A DNA stretch of 55,270 nt from Bacteroidota bacterium (GTDB lineage: Bacteria > Bacteroidota > Bacteroidia > NS11-12g > UBA955). Position numbers and translations under genes: made by a program. Shown in pieces: positions 38,701 to 46,801 of the stretch. Under the pieces are notes generated by a model. It had not been told where the DNA came from. It saw only the letters and a program-made list of their open reading frames with translations, and did no database searches. Where the stretch lies: assembly GCA_018333525.1 (NCBI GenBank), contig JAGXTF010000078.1, forward strand, positions 1 through 55,270. The letters run 5' to 3'. Position 1 is the first letter of the stretch; each line of letters begins with the position of its first letter.

Positions 38701-41700
38701 CAACCCTCTTGGGCAAAATCAATGGCGATTTTTCATCCTGAATTTTGTTATTACCTGAAATGCGATGCAATAAAAGAAACTTACGAGTACGATTTAAAAT
38801 TGTATGCAGAACCAGCTGGCAGCGAAGCCAGAATTAAAGGATATTATAATCCTTTAGGACTCACCAGTAGTTTAGGCGACATTTTTGGAAATTCCATCCT
38901 ATATAGTGAAGGAACGAGTCCGGAAAGAGACGTGTTAATGATGGCAGGCGGACCCATGTGCTGCTTGCCAATAAGTGGAAGCCCCATTCCAACATTTGAA
39001 GATTTTCTCACTGATTTGGATGTAAAATCAATTGTAAATGGAAATTGCTCAACAGAAAATGATGTTACAATATGGGAATTGTTTGAACGTCACAAAGTTT
39101 CACTTGGTTTGAATCCAGTTTCAGATGAATGTGCGAGCGAAGTGGTATGGCCTGTTTTGCGCGGACTTTATTTAATGCAAAAACAGAAGTATTTGAATCT
39201 TTATTACTATCAGCAAAATTGTAATTCTTCAGCATGTGGTGATAAAAATTGCGCTCTGGCCATGGAACAACCACGGTGGTTGATTGATGTATATCCAAAC
39301 TTGTTCAGCAATTCTGCATTTGCATCATATATTCCAAACAACTATAAATTTTCGGGAATAAGAGGAGCAACAACACCCTTGTCGGCCAATGATATAAAAA
39401 CACTGGATTTGTGTTCGCTAATTAACGATGCAACCCTCACCGCCGGAATGGAATCAGATATGAGTTCTCAATGTTCAGAAAAATGCAAGGGTGTTGCTGA
39501 AACCTGGCTGGATTTTCTGAAAGATTGCCCTGCTTTACAAACTTATATTAGCATTCAATCGCAAAAAGAGGCCTTGTTAAACGATCTTGTTTCTGTATGC
39601 ACAGGTGGCTGTGATGCGGATAATCCCTATGGAAGTATTAACGTAAATCCTGAAAATGTAAATAGCTACGCATACGATAATATAGATGATGTTTTTGCTG
39701 CACATTTAGGCGCAAACTGGCAAATTTTAGGAATCTGCGATCCGATGTTGATTGAATTTCCTTACAAATATGGCCATGATTATGTTGCCGATGATGATCC
39801 TAAAAGAGATGAATGCGCTTGCGAGGAAAACAAATATCCAGGTATTGACAAGGAACATTGTGAATTTGAAGCTGGAATTACCCAACAGGGATGTGCATGT
39901 GAAAAAAGCGCACTGCTAGGGGAACTGAAAGCAACTTATGATGGCACAATTGATGAAAAGAAATGCGAAAATTGTATTATATGCGATGATCTTCAGGATG
40001 TAGCAGCATCATTTTTGGATCGGTATGGAAACGACTATACCGGCAATGGGCCATACCTTACGGATCCGTTTCTATATCAGAGATTATTAACTACCTGGTT
40101 CAACAGAGAATATGGCTTTAATCTGACGTACGAAGATTATGAAGAATTTGCTAAAAACTGCATGGTGGCTTTTACTCCTACAACATGGATTAATCTTTGG
40201 GAAACCGTTGCCATTAATAGAAAAATAACATATATCAATGTTCCTGAACCTATAATTATTCCTCTAAAATTCAGGGATAAAACCTTTGAAAATCAATTGG
40301 AATTTAAGCCGGCCAACAATTCAAAATATGATGCCTATTACATTGCTTCAACAGAAAATAATATTTATGCCCCTGCATTTAATACCTTAGCACTACCGCC
40401 ACCTCCGAGTCCGGATGCAGAAAAAATTGCATGTCACTGCCAAAAAGTACTTGCATTAAATAAATTAATTGAAGATGGATTAAACAATGGCATGCAGGGA
40501 GATTTATTATATCAGACAGTTTATGGTGCAAGCTGGAGTTCCGTGTTTCTTACAAATAGTTTTAATGATGTAACATTAAAATGTTGCAAATTACTGAACC
40601 TTGAAAGTACAACGGCACCACCGCCATGCACTGCAACCGGATTTGAATATGGAAGTAAATTTTCTGAAACTGTAAAGGATCATATCGATGATGAACTGGC
40701 CCTGAATCCAGGCGACCCTGTACTATCTGTGCTAAAAGACAAACCATGCACCTCAGATAACAATAATGGAGACAAAGGATTTTTAGATAAATGCGCTTGT
40801 AAAAAGATCAAAGAATTACAGGATTTGTATGCAAATTCTGGCAGTCCGCTTAGTTTTGAAGCCTGGGTATTTCAACAGGAAGGAGTGAGTGGTAGTGATT
40901 TAACTCAAATGAGTTTGCATTGCAAGGAAATGTGGGAAACCGGCGCTGACAAGGATAATACGGGACAAATTATTGGCACCTATACTTCCAATGTAACCTG
41001 GGACGAAGTTGGTGAAGTAAATCTAAATAATTATGCTTTTCAGAAAGATTGGAAAGTGCCAAAAAAATTCAAGTGTACAACCTCTTGCAATGATTGTGAT
41101 CCCTCACACATGGGTGATGATTTTGGGAATTATGTGCCGCCCTGCATGACTTACCTGAATTGCAGCAATTTTAAAAACTATTTAAAATCATTTATTCTGG
41201 CCAACCCTAATTTATTCCCTGAACCTATTGATCCTGCTGATTTGAACACGGAACTTGGATTGAATGAGGTAACAAGAAGAATAATAGATAAATACAATAA
41301 AATTGTTGATGGAAGAAGCTTTAATTCGGATCCTGCCAATCAACCCTATATTGACTTTTTCAATGCATTAGGCACTTATCTGGATAATGAATTAAACAAT
41401 TGTGATCCACATATTACAAGAAACATTCATTTCTTTTTCCGCGATATGGCGGATATTTATAAATGTCTGTTTGAATTGAATGCAGTAAAAAAATCTGCAC
41501 CTTGTTCCACATGTTATGCAGAAAACCGGGAGTTTTTGAATGATTTTATGGAGTTTTTGAATCATGTAACACAACATGACGATCCTAAGTATTTGTATCA
41601 AACAAAATGGTATATAAAGCATAATCCACCAACTGGAATTAAGGATTTCCCCGAATTTTATGCTAATTCTGGGTTATACAACGGAACGAGTCCTTCAACA

Positions 41701-44700
41701 CTAAGGTATTATATACAGCCAGGCTACAACAATACGTATCTAAAAGTAACCATTACAGACAATGCTGGTTATAACATGAAATTCGAGCTGAATTTTCCGG
41801 GTTACAAACCATATTGGAACTTTGGGGAAATTATAGAGTTCACAGAAATTAAAATACCTCCAATAACCAATTGCCTAAAGGGAGATTTATTTGTAATCAA
41901 AGCAAAAGTTCGAATTCTGCAGAAATTCTGGAATAATACCAATTATCCGGAATTGGCAGATTGTCCAAATAATCAATTGGGCACGGAATGTTTCAAATTT
42001 ATTGATTTAACTGGCAGATTGTACACTCAGGATTTATATACTCAGGTACCATGTCTCGGCTGTGGTAAATTGTGCAATCGCAATATTTTCAAAGGTATAG
42101 CTGCTATTCCGGATGGTTGTGGAGATGCAGAACTGGAATGGGGAATGGACGGAGCAATGGGGGATTTCAGTAGAGAAACAGAGCAGGCATTTCGAGAGTT
42201 TGAGGAACGTTACATTTCCAAATGCATGAAGGCTGCTGAAGCCCTTCAAACAGGCAGAGAACTGAAGCTCCACCATTTTATGCTGTATTATTATGATCAA
42301 GCCGGTTTGTTGATAAAAACGGTGCCACCTGAAGGTATTGATTTGGATCGAATTGGTTTAACTAACACAGATCGCCAAACAGATGCCCTGGACCGGCATA
42401 ATAAGGCTGAACTCCACAGGTTGAATCCGATAAATGACCGGGCTATTCCGGATCACTGGCTGATCACGCAATCCAAATACAATACACTTGGCCAGCCTGT
42501 TTGGTCCAACACTCCAGATGGAGGTGAAAGCCAGGTGTGGTATGACGATTTGGGGAGAAGTGCCATTAGCCAGAACAGCAAACAGGCGGCAGGTACAACC
42601 CAACGGTACAGTTATAGCCGGTACGACAATCTGGGAAGGCCTTTTGAAGGAGGTGAATTGAATACATTCAACCTTGGAACATCGGAGGGAATAGATGAGT
42701 TGTGGGACGGTTTTGACTGCACTGAAATCATAGGAACTGCGGGTATTACAGGATATGGGGTATACAGTGGTTCCAGATTTTGGAAATCCACAACTTCAAA
42801 TACTTCGCAAATTAACATTATTTCCGAAGCACTCAAGCTTTCCTATCTTACAGGAAGCAATATTGCAAATCCCAATAAACTTGAAATGGCATATTTAACC
42901 TCGAAACCGGGGGCCATGAGTTTAAATTTTAATATTCAAAGCATTGCCACAGGTGCCTATATCAATTATGAGGTGCAGGAAAAACAAAGCGGCGGTTGGG
43001 TAACTCTTTATACTTCCGGATCCATCACGTCCGCGGGTCTTCAGGTTGCCGGATTTACTACTTCTGAGCGCGAACTTAAATTGATTCTTGAACTTCATTC
43101 AGGGAGCGCATCAGTGCCGGATGTAACCTTGGATGGTTTTGGCACTATACGCAGTACAAATAATTTTGAACCGCATGTGCAGTTGTTGGCGAATGCAAGC
43201 GTTTTTCAATCCAGAGTGGCAAATGCAGGAAAACAGGAAGTGAGCCTTACTTTGTATGACAAGGAAGCTGAAATTACTGGACTTTTAGCCGTCATGGGTA
43301 CGCAAAGCAATTTGCGCAAAAGAGTGAGCAGTGCTTTTTATTTTGAAACACTGCCACTGGGAATTACAGACGCGGAACAAATACTGATTAACATGTCGGC
43401 TACCAATCCTGTTGTGGGGTACCAACACGCTACCCATTATGCCTACGACATACATGGTAACGTCCATACTCTTGTACAGGATATACCTGAACTGGGAGTC
43501 CATTTTGACCGACAATTTTTTAGCATTCGGTATAAATATGATTTGCTGAGCGGTAAAACATGCGAAGTACATTATATGCAACCTTTGGATCCCAATGTGG
43601 CTCCACCCGTGGATGCATTTTACCACCGCTATTTGTATGATAATGATAACAGATTAACTATTGTCCAGACAAGCCGCGATTACTGGCATTGGGAAAAAGA
43701 TGCACAATACTATTATTACCTCCATGGACCATTGATGCGCATGGAGCTCGGTGAACAAAAGGTGCAGGGTGTTGATTATGCACATACTACCGAAGGATGG
43801 ATCAAAGCAGTAAATGGCGCCAACCTGTCTCCTCTTTATGACATGGGGCGGGATGGAGATTACATGCTTGCTGGCAATACGCATAATAAAGTGGCCCGTG
43901 ATGCTTTCGGATATTCACTTAGTTATTATTCCGGAGATTATCAACCTGTCAATTCGAGTTTAAGCAATCCAGAACCCAATATGGTAAGCGGCAGTCCAAT
44001 TGCACAGAATTTATTCAACCTGTATAATGGGAATATCCGCGCTATGCAAACCTGCCTGCCGGATATTAACCAGTATGGTCTTCCTGCAAGGAATGTGCAA
44101 GCCCATACCATGGGATATGTATACCGATATGATCAACTGAATCGTTTGCGTGAATTTAAAACCTTCGACAACCTTAATTATACCTCAAACCAATGGGGCA
44201 CCGGTGCTCAATCAGGCCAGCACAGGTACTATGGCAGCTATGAATACGATGCCATGGGGAATATTACCAAATCAAAACGTATTGCGAACCAAACCTATCT
44301 TCCGCCAGGCGGAACGCCCATAGGTGTAATGGATGATCTGACATACAATTATAATTATAGCGGATATAAACTTCAAAACAACAAATTGCCATTTGCTCAG
44401 GATGCTGTATCTACTCCATATGCGGCTGATTTGGAAAATCAATCCCCTGGCAATTACAGCTATGATGAGTTGGGAAATCTGATACAGGATGTAAACGAAG
44501 AAATTGATGTCATCGATTGGAACGCAGGTGGAAAAATAAATTATGTGAAAAGACTAGGTACTTCTTCAAAGAGTGATATGGCGCTCAAATATGGTGTTGG
44601 CAACAAAAGACTTTGCAAAATCTCCAAGCCACATGAAAATACAGTACCAGCCCCGGGTACTCCGGTTTATCAGCTATCCGACGAACGCAAATGGATATAT

Positions 44701-46317
44701 ACCTGGTATATTACAGATGCACAGGGAAATAATCTCGCTACCTATTCACAAAACTTTACTGAAATAGAAAATGCACCAAATGCAACGTTGAATTTGCAAG
44801 AACTTTATATTTACGGAACCAAACGTTTGGGTTACGTTGAGGATAATGTTGTAATTTCCTATAAAATATTAGGAACTCCGGGTTACAATGTAGATAAAAG
44901 CTTTGACGAGCAAACATGGAACGGTGGGGGAATGGCAGCCGTTACATCATCTTATATCCAAATGAATATTGATAAGTGGGACAATTCTTCGCAATCGTTT
45001 GTACCATTTGCTGGTCTCAAACGCGGACAAAAGCGATATGAGCTGACCAATCACTTAGGTAATGTTTTGGTTGTCTTAACTGACCGTAAACTTGCTTATG
45101 ATGTAACAGGTGATTATAATTGGGAATATTTTCAATCCTATATACGCGCTATTCAGGATTATGAACCATTTGGGAGTGAATTACCGGGGCGCAGCCTTAC
45201 TTTTACTTCCTACAAATACGGGTTTAATAATCAGGAACAAGACAGGGAATTTGGAGAGTATTATTCATTCGAATACAGAGTAAATGATGTCCGTCTGGGC
45301 AGGTTTTTGAGTGTGGATCCATTGGAAGGCGAGTATCCATGGAATAGTACTTATGCGTTTGCGGAGAATGATATAATTCGATGCGTTGATTTAGAAGGTG
45401 CAGAGAAGCTTTATTCGTTTGAGTTTTGGTCAATGGATAACCCACTTTCCAATTATATATTCAATAAAAATTCGGAATATTCTGAAAAGCCGGTTTTAAC
45501 ATTTGGACTACACAATATTAAACTTGGACACATTGATGATTGGGAATATAACAACAGTTTGATAGTACCGTTCATCCATAATTCTTTTGGATCGCTTTGG
45601 AATAGTGCTGCTACAACTTGGAATCAAGGAATGCAAGGCAGAACATTGTCGCATATGAATCAAGAAAATCTTCAATCATTTAATGATTTTCTTGAGGAAG
45701 GATTTGGGCCAAATTACGAAAAAGTTTGGTCAGACCCAAATACATGGGAGAATTTGGGTGGTCTTGCTTTAGGTTTAGGTATAAAAAAATTAAGTACGGT
45801 TAATTTTAAAGTACCATCTAAACCATCGATAAATTCAAGATTCCAATTCTCAACTAATTCAACTTCTCAGTCTTTTCCATTAAAAGTCAATCCAAGTATG
45901 ACTTCAATTCAAAAGGCAAAAATTAGAGGGCAACTCGCTAGTCAATATGGTCAACCTGTTTCGAATATGAATCTATTGAGTCAAGTTTTTGAAAATACTT
46001 TAAGCAAAGGTCGCATAATCAAAATGTATTGTTACCTTGATAAAAACAATAACCCTATATTAGGTAATTATGCAACTTTTCCAAACGTTGACCCCCAAAC
46101 TTTAGGTATACCTTTGGAAGGTAGACATCTAGTCTATATAAAACTGAATGAAACCGTGACTTTTTTACAATCAACTACCAGTAATGTTAAGGATTGGACT
46201 GGCCCTAATCGAATGCTTAGGGGAGGCGGAATTCAACTTTACTACAATAAACCATTTAAGTACCAAATAATAAATGGTCCAACTAAAGTAACGACTCCAA
46301 CTGGTATAAGTCATTAA
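35776..46317 (+). CDS. Giant RHS protein with Cys-rich insertion and C-terminal toxin-like tip
   Basis: A 3513-residue protein. The ATG at 35776 gives a proper signal peptide (KKLYQKIAFLLLIINFSIPLHA); an ATG 45 bases upstream is less likely. Residues about 340-655 are a first RHS/DUF6443-like block (YYDGTLRPRQAVV). Residues about 664-2103 are a cysteine-rich insertion full of CxxC motifs (CPDLCFDC, CEDCEIGCDNC, CLGCGKLC). From about 2166 a second YD block follows (YYYDQAGLLIKT, WYDDLGRS, YSRYDNLGRP). The RHS-associated core ends at residue 3210 (FLSVDPLEGEYPWNSTYAF). The last about 300 residues are unrelated to the core and AT-rich, with a GGGIQ motif at 3483-3487 as in TNT-type NAD glycohydrolase toxins (tentative). 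No T9SS tail, PAAR domain or membrane anchor is visible. Confidence 0.88.
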   Translation: MKKLYQKIAFLLLIINFSIPLHALEYTYITSNNATVGTALTTQDAMYPSYGSSGWINDFKNLKIRNRISVKWDRDNTPFIPLYAGQISVDLNIEYEDLSGSSKVHHGPFTITLLLSNDTSRFAIDKDLSSKLFYGAVWVKVTIINIKDAGGNPIVPGTPPASGNSNQIPKMLIENVMEVNRIYSQSTATLVTSSPSPHYLNEYVSVQLTDPNASAWFDNITIGWPQMDKAEGYEIEYLFVPEGSKVAGYSNFNTIAFNAFNAYSYSFRFNATRIRVSEVNELKIPNIYTNGYLLVRMRLIGKDFTDPTQEIYSGWTLPESGTFDLTLPPATLPFGNGNLEIPFFQEDINWSVSTTFAEEGKHKSQVTYYDGTLRPRQAVVKNNTLNYCIVSQSIFDHAGRESVSIPPAPTGDNQGYSFRPEFNKSSISGNTFGYTDFDENSLVTGYEKEITVLPLDQSKGTAAYYGSGNATIINDIAGLNPLTFSAFEQVMHGYVPNANGYVFAQTEYMNDGTGRVRRQASPGAEHQLSAMDNSGNFKGRHEISYGYETPTQFELDMLFGNEVGYATHYKKVTTKDPNGQNTVSYYDLKGRIIATALEGDATNSGSMLGLPSNGHQVTSAEIISNQTEDYSRGKRVAWKSFYISQPTLVNISYELTPEKFTLTECPDLCFDCKYNMQISLKDANNKEWFPNPNWISVGSPENELNSICEENTYTFTLSPNPVQINLPAGQYTLYKNLEVDLNILAQYKEMLANDPNCLKTLEDHMTGTVEAVCEDCEIGCDNCNEALAEIAAQIATTADYCENNQIDPLGYEPLKELKRQEAELQEKCNGLCQPKTPCQALYEMILNDVSPEGQYSKTVAFDANGAPINGAVSNSLLNDQNGKKCSAAKWDANNNVLWSFTDVDINWRNPIDHGDISSTTCRNYKNEDGSISLIMAINGMPEIKTGASYVTITGDPNQYIKPQDLKYVEDFIRNWQPSWAKSMAIFHPEFCYYLKCDAIKETYEYDLKLYAEPAGSEARIKGYYNPLGLTSSLGDIFGNSILYSEGTSPERDVLMMAGGPMCCLPISGSPIPTFEDFLTDLDVKSIVNGNCSTENDVTIWELFERHKVSLGLNPVSDECASEVVWPVLRGLYLMQKQKYLNLYYYQQNCNSSACGDKNCALAMEQPRWLIDVYPNLFSNSAFASYIPNNYKFSGIRGATTPLSANDIKTLDLCSLINDATLTAGMESDMSSQCSEKCKGVAETWLDFLKDCPALQTYISIQSQKEALLNDLVSVCTGGCDADNPYGSINVNPENVNSYAYDNIDDVFAAHLGANWQILGICDPMLIEFPYKYGHDYVADDDPKRDECACEENKYPGIDKEHCEFEAGITQQGCACEKSALLGELKATYDGTIDEKKCENCIICDDLQDVAASFLDRYGNDYTGNGPYLTDPFLYQRLLTTWFNREYGFNLTYEDYEEFAKNCMVAFTPTTWINLWETVAINRKITYINVPEPIIIPLKFRDKTFENQLEFKPANNSKYDAYYIASTENNIYAPAFNTLALPPPPSPDAEKIACHCQKVLALNKLIEDGLNNGMQGDLLYQTVYGASWSSVFLTNSFNDVTLKCCKLLNLESTTAPPPCTATGFEYGSKFSETVKDHIDDELALNPGDPVLSVLKDKPCTSDNNNGDKGFLDKCACKKIKELQDLYANSGSPLSFEAWVFQQEGVSGSDLTQMSLHCKEMWETGADKDNTGQIIGTYTSNVTWDEVGEVNLNNYAFQKDWKVPKKFKCTTSCNDCDPSHMGDDFGNYVPPCMTYLNCSNFKNYLKSFILANPNLFPEPIDPADLNTELGLNEVTRRIIDKYNKIVDGRSFNSDPANQPYIDFFNALGTYLDNELNNCDPHITRNIHFFFRDMADIYKCLFELNAVKKSAPCSTCYAENREFLNDFMEFLNHVTQHDDPKYLYQTKWYIKHNPPTGIKDFPEFYANSGLYNGTSPSTLRYYIQPGYNNTYLKVTITDNAGYNMKFELNFPGYKPYWNFGEIIEFTEIKIPPITNCLKGDLFVIKAKVRILQKFWNNTNYPELADCPNNQLGTECFKFIDLTGRLYTQDLYTQVPCLGCGKLCNRNIFKGIAAIPDGCGDAELEWGMDGAMGDFSRETEQAFREFEERYISKCMKAAEALQTGRELKLHHFMLYYYDQAGLLIKTVPPEGIDLDRIGLTNTDRQTDALDRHNKAELHRLNPINDRAIPDHWLITQSKYNTLGQPVWSNTPDGGESQVWYDDLGRSAISQNSKQAAGTTQRYSYSRYDNLGRPFEGGELNTFNLGTSEGIDELWDGFDCTEIIGTAGITGYGVYSGSRFWKSTTSNTSQINIISEALKLSYLTGSNIANPNKLEMAYLTSKPGAMSLNFNIQSIATGAYINYEVQEKQSGGWVTLYTSGSITSAGLQVAGFTTSERELKLILELHSGSASVPDVTLDGFGTIRSTNNFEPHVQLLANASVFQSRVANAGKQEVSLTLYDKEAEITGLLAVMGTQSNLRKRVSSAFYFETLPLGITDAEQILINMSATNPVVGYQHATHYAYDIHGNVHTLVQDIPELGVHFDRQFFSIRYKYDLLSGKTCEVHYMQPLDPNVAPPVDAFYHRYLYDNDNRLTIVQTSRDYWHWEKDAQYYYYLHGPLMRMELGEQKVQGVDYAHTTEGWIKAVNGANLSPLYDMGRDGDYMLAGNTHNKVARDAFGYSLSYYSGDYQPVNSSLSNPEPNMVSGSPIAQNLFNLYNGNIRAMQTCLPDINQYGLPARNVQAHTMGYVYRYDQLNRLREFKTFDNLNYTSNQWGTGAQSGQHRYYGSYEYDAMGNITKSKRIANQTYLPPGGTPIGVMDDLTYNYNYSGYKLQNNKLPFAQDAVSTPYAADLENQSPGNYSYDELGNLIQDVNEEIDVIDWNAGGKINYVKRLGTSSKSDMALKYGVGNKRLCKISKPHENTVPAPGTPVYQLSDERKWIYTWYITDAQGNNLATYSQNFTEIENAPNATLNLQELYIYGTKRLGYVEDNVVISYKILGTPGYNVDKSFDEQTWNGGGMAAVTSSYIQMNIDKWDNSSQSFVPFAGLKRGQKRYELTNHLGNVLVVLTDRKLAYDVTGDYNWEYFQSYIRAIQDYEPFGSELPGRSLTFTSYKYGFNNQEQDREFGEYYSFEYRVNDVRLGRFLSVDPLEGEYPWNSTYAFAENDIIRCVDLEGAEKLYSFEFWSMDNPLSNYIFNKNSEYSEKPVLTFGLHNIKLGHIDDWEYNNSLIVPFIHNSFGSLWNSAATTWNQGMQGRTLSHMNQENLQSFNDFLEEGFGPNYEKVWSDPNTWENLGGLALGLGIKKLSTVNFKVPSKPSINSRFQFSTNSTSQSFPLKVNPSMTSIQKAKIRGQLASQYGQPVSNMNLLSQVFENTLSKGRIIKMYCYLDKNNNPILGNYATFPNVDPQTLGIPLEGRHLVYIKLNETVTFLQSTTSNVKDWTGPNRMLRGGGIQLYYNKPFKYQIINGPTKVTTPTGISH

Positions 46318-46349
46318 TTTTGTTAAAATTTCAATTGAATATCATAAAA

Positions 46350-46763
46350 ATGGAATCAATAAATTTATCTAAGAAAATCTCAGAAATTTTATATGATAAG
46401 AATCTTCTAGAGGCTTTTATAAAAGATGGTTTTGAAAATGAAAATAATTTGATATACAAATTTCTTCAGAAAAATAAAATTGAAGAAGATTATATTAGGA
46501 AAAATGGTGATGAAATTGGTGTTAAAATTGTTGAAATTTTTTGTGAGAAGAATAAGATAACTTGGTATAAATTAACCGATGACTTTATTATCGACAAAGC
46601 GCTTTTGGAAAAAATATATCAGAAATCTTATACATTTAGTTATTTGGAATATGATAATTTGTGGAGGGTAAAGTTAACTTTTTCTAAGTTTATTATTTTT
46701 TTGTTTTTTATGCAACCGCACTCTGAGAATTGTTGGCAAATCGAAATTTACCAGCTGGATTAA
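46350..46763 (+). CDS. Small AT-rich protein, candidate immunity protein
   Basis: A 137-residue protein with no recognised domain and no signal peptide, so it should be cytoplasmic. It follows the RHS stop by 32 bp, shares the very low GC of the RHS tip (15 G/C in the 60 bases 46381-46440), and ends before a different type of gene. In polymorphic toxin loci the gene directly after the variable tip normally encodes the cognate immunity protein. I chose ATG 46350 over the TTG at 46320. Confidence 0.65.
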   Translation: MESINLSKKISEILYDKNLLEAFIKDGFENENNLIYKFLQKNKIEEDYIRKNGDEIGVKIVEIFCEKNKITWYKLTDDFIIDKALLEKIYQKSYTFSYLEYDNLWRVKLTFSKFIIFLFFMQPHSENCWQIEIYQLD

Positions 46764-46801
46764 GGCTATAAAATTAACTTTGATTGACTTAATTAAACAC
46801 A

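Noticed and set aside
35776-46317. T6SS-type RHS effector
   Set aside because: The protein starts with a cleavable signal peptide and lacks a PAAR domain, and no T6SS gene is visible in the window.
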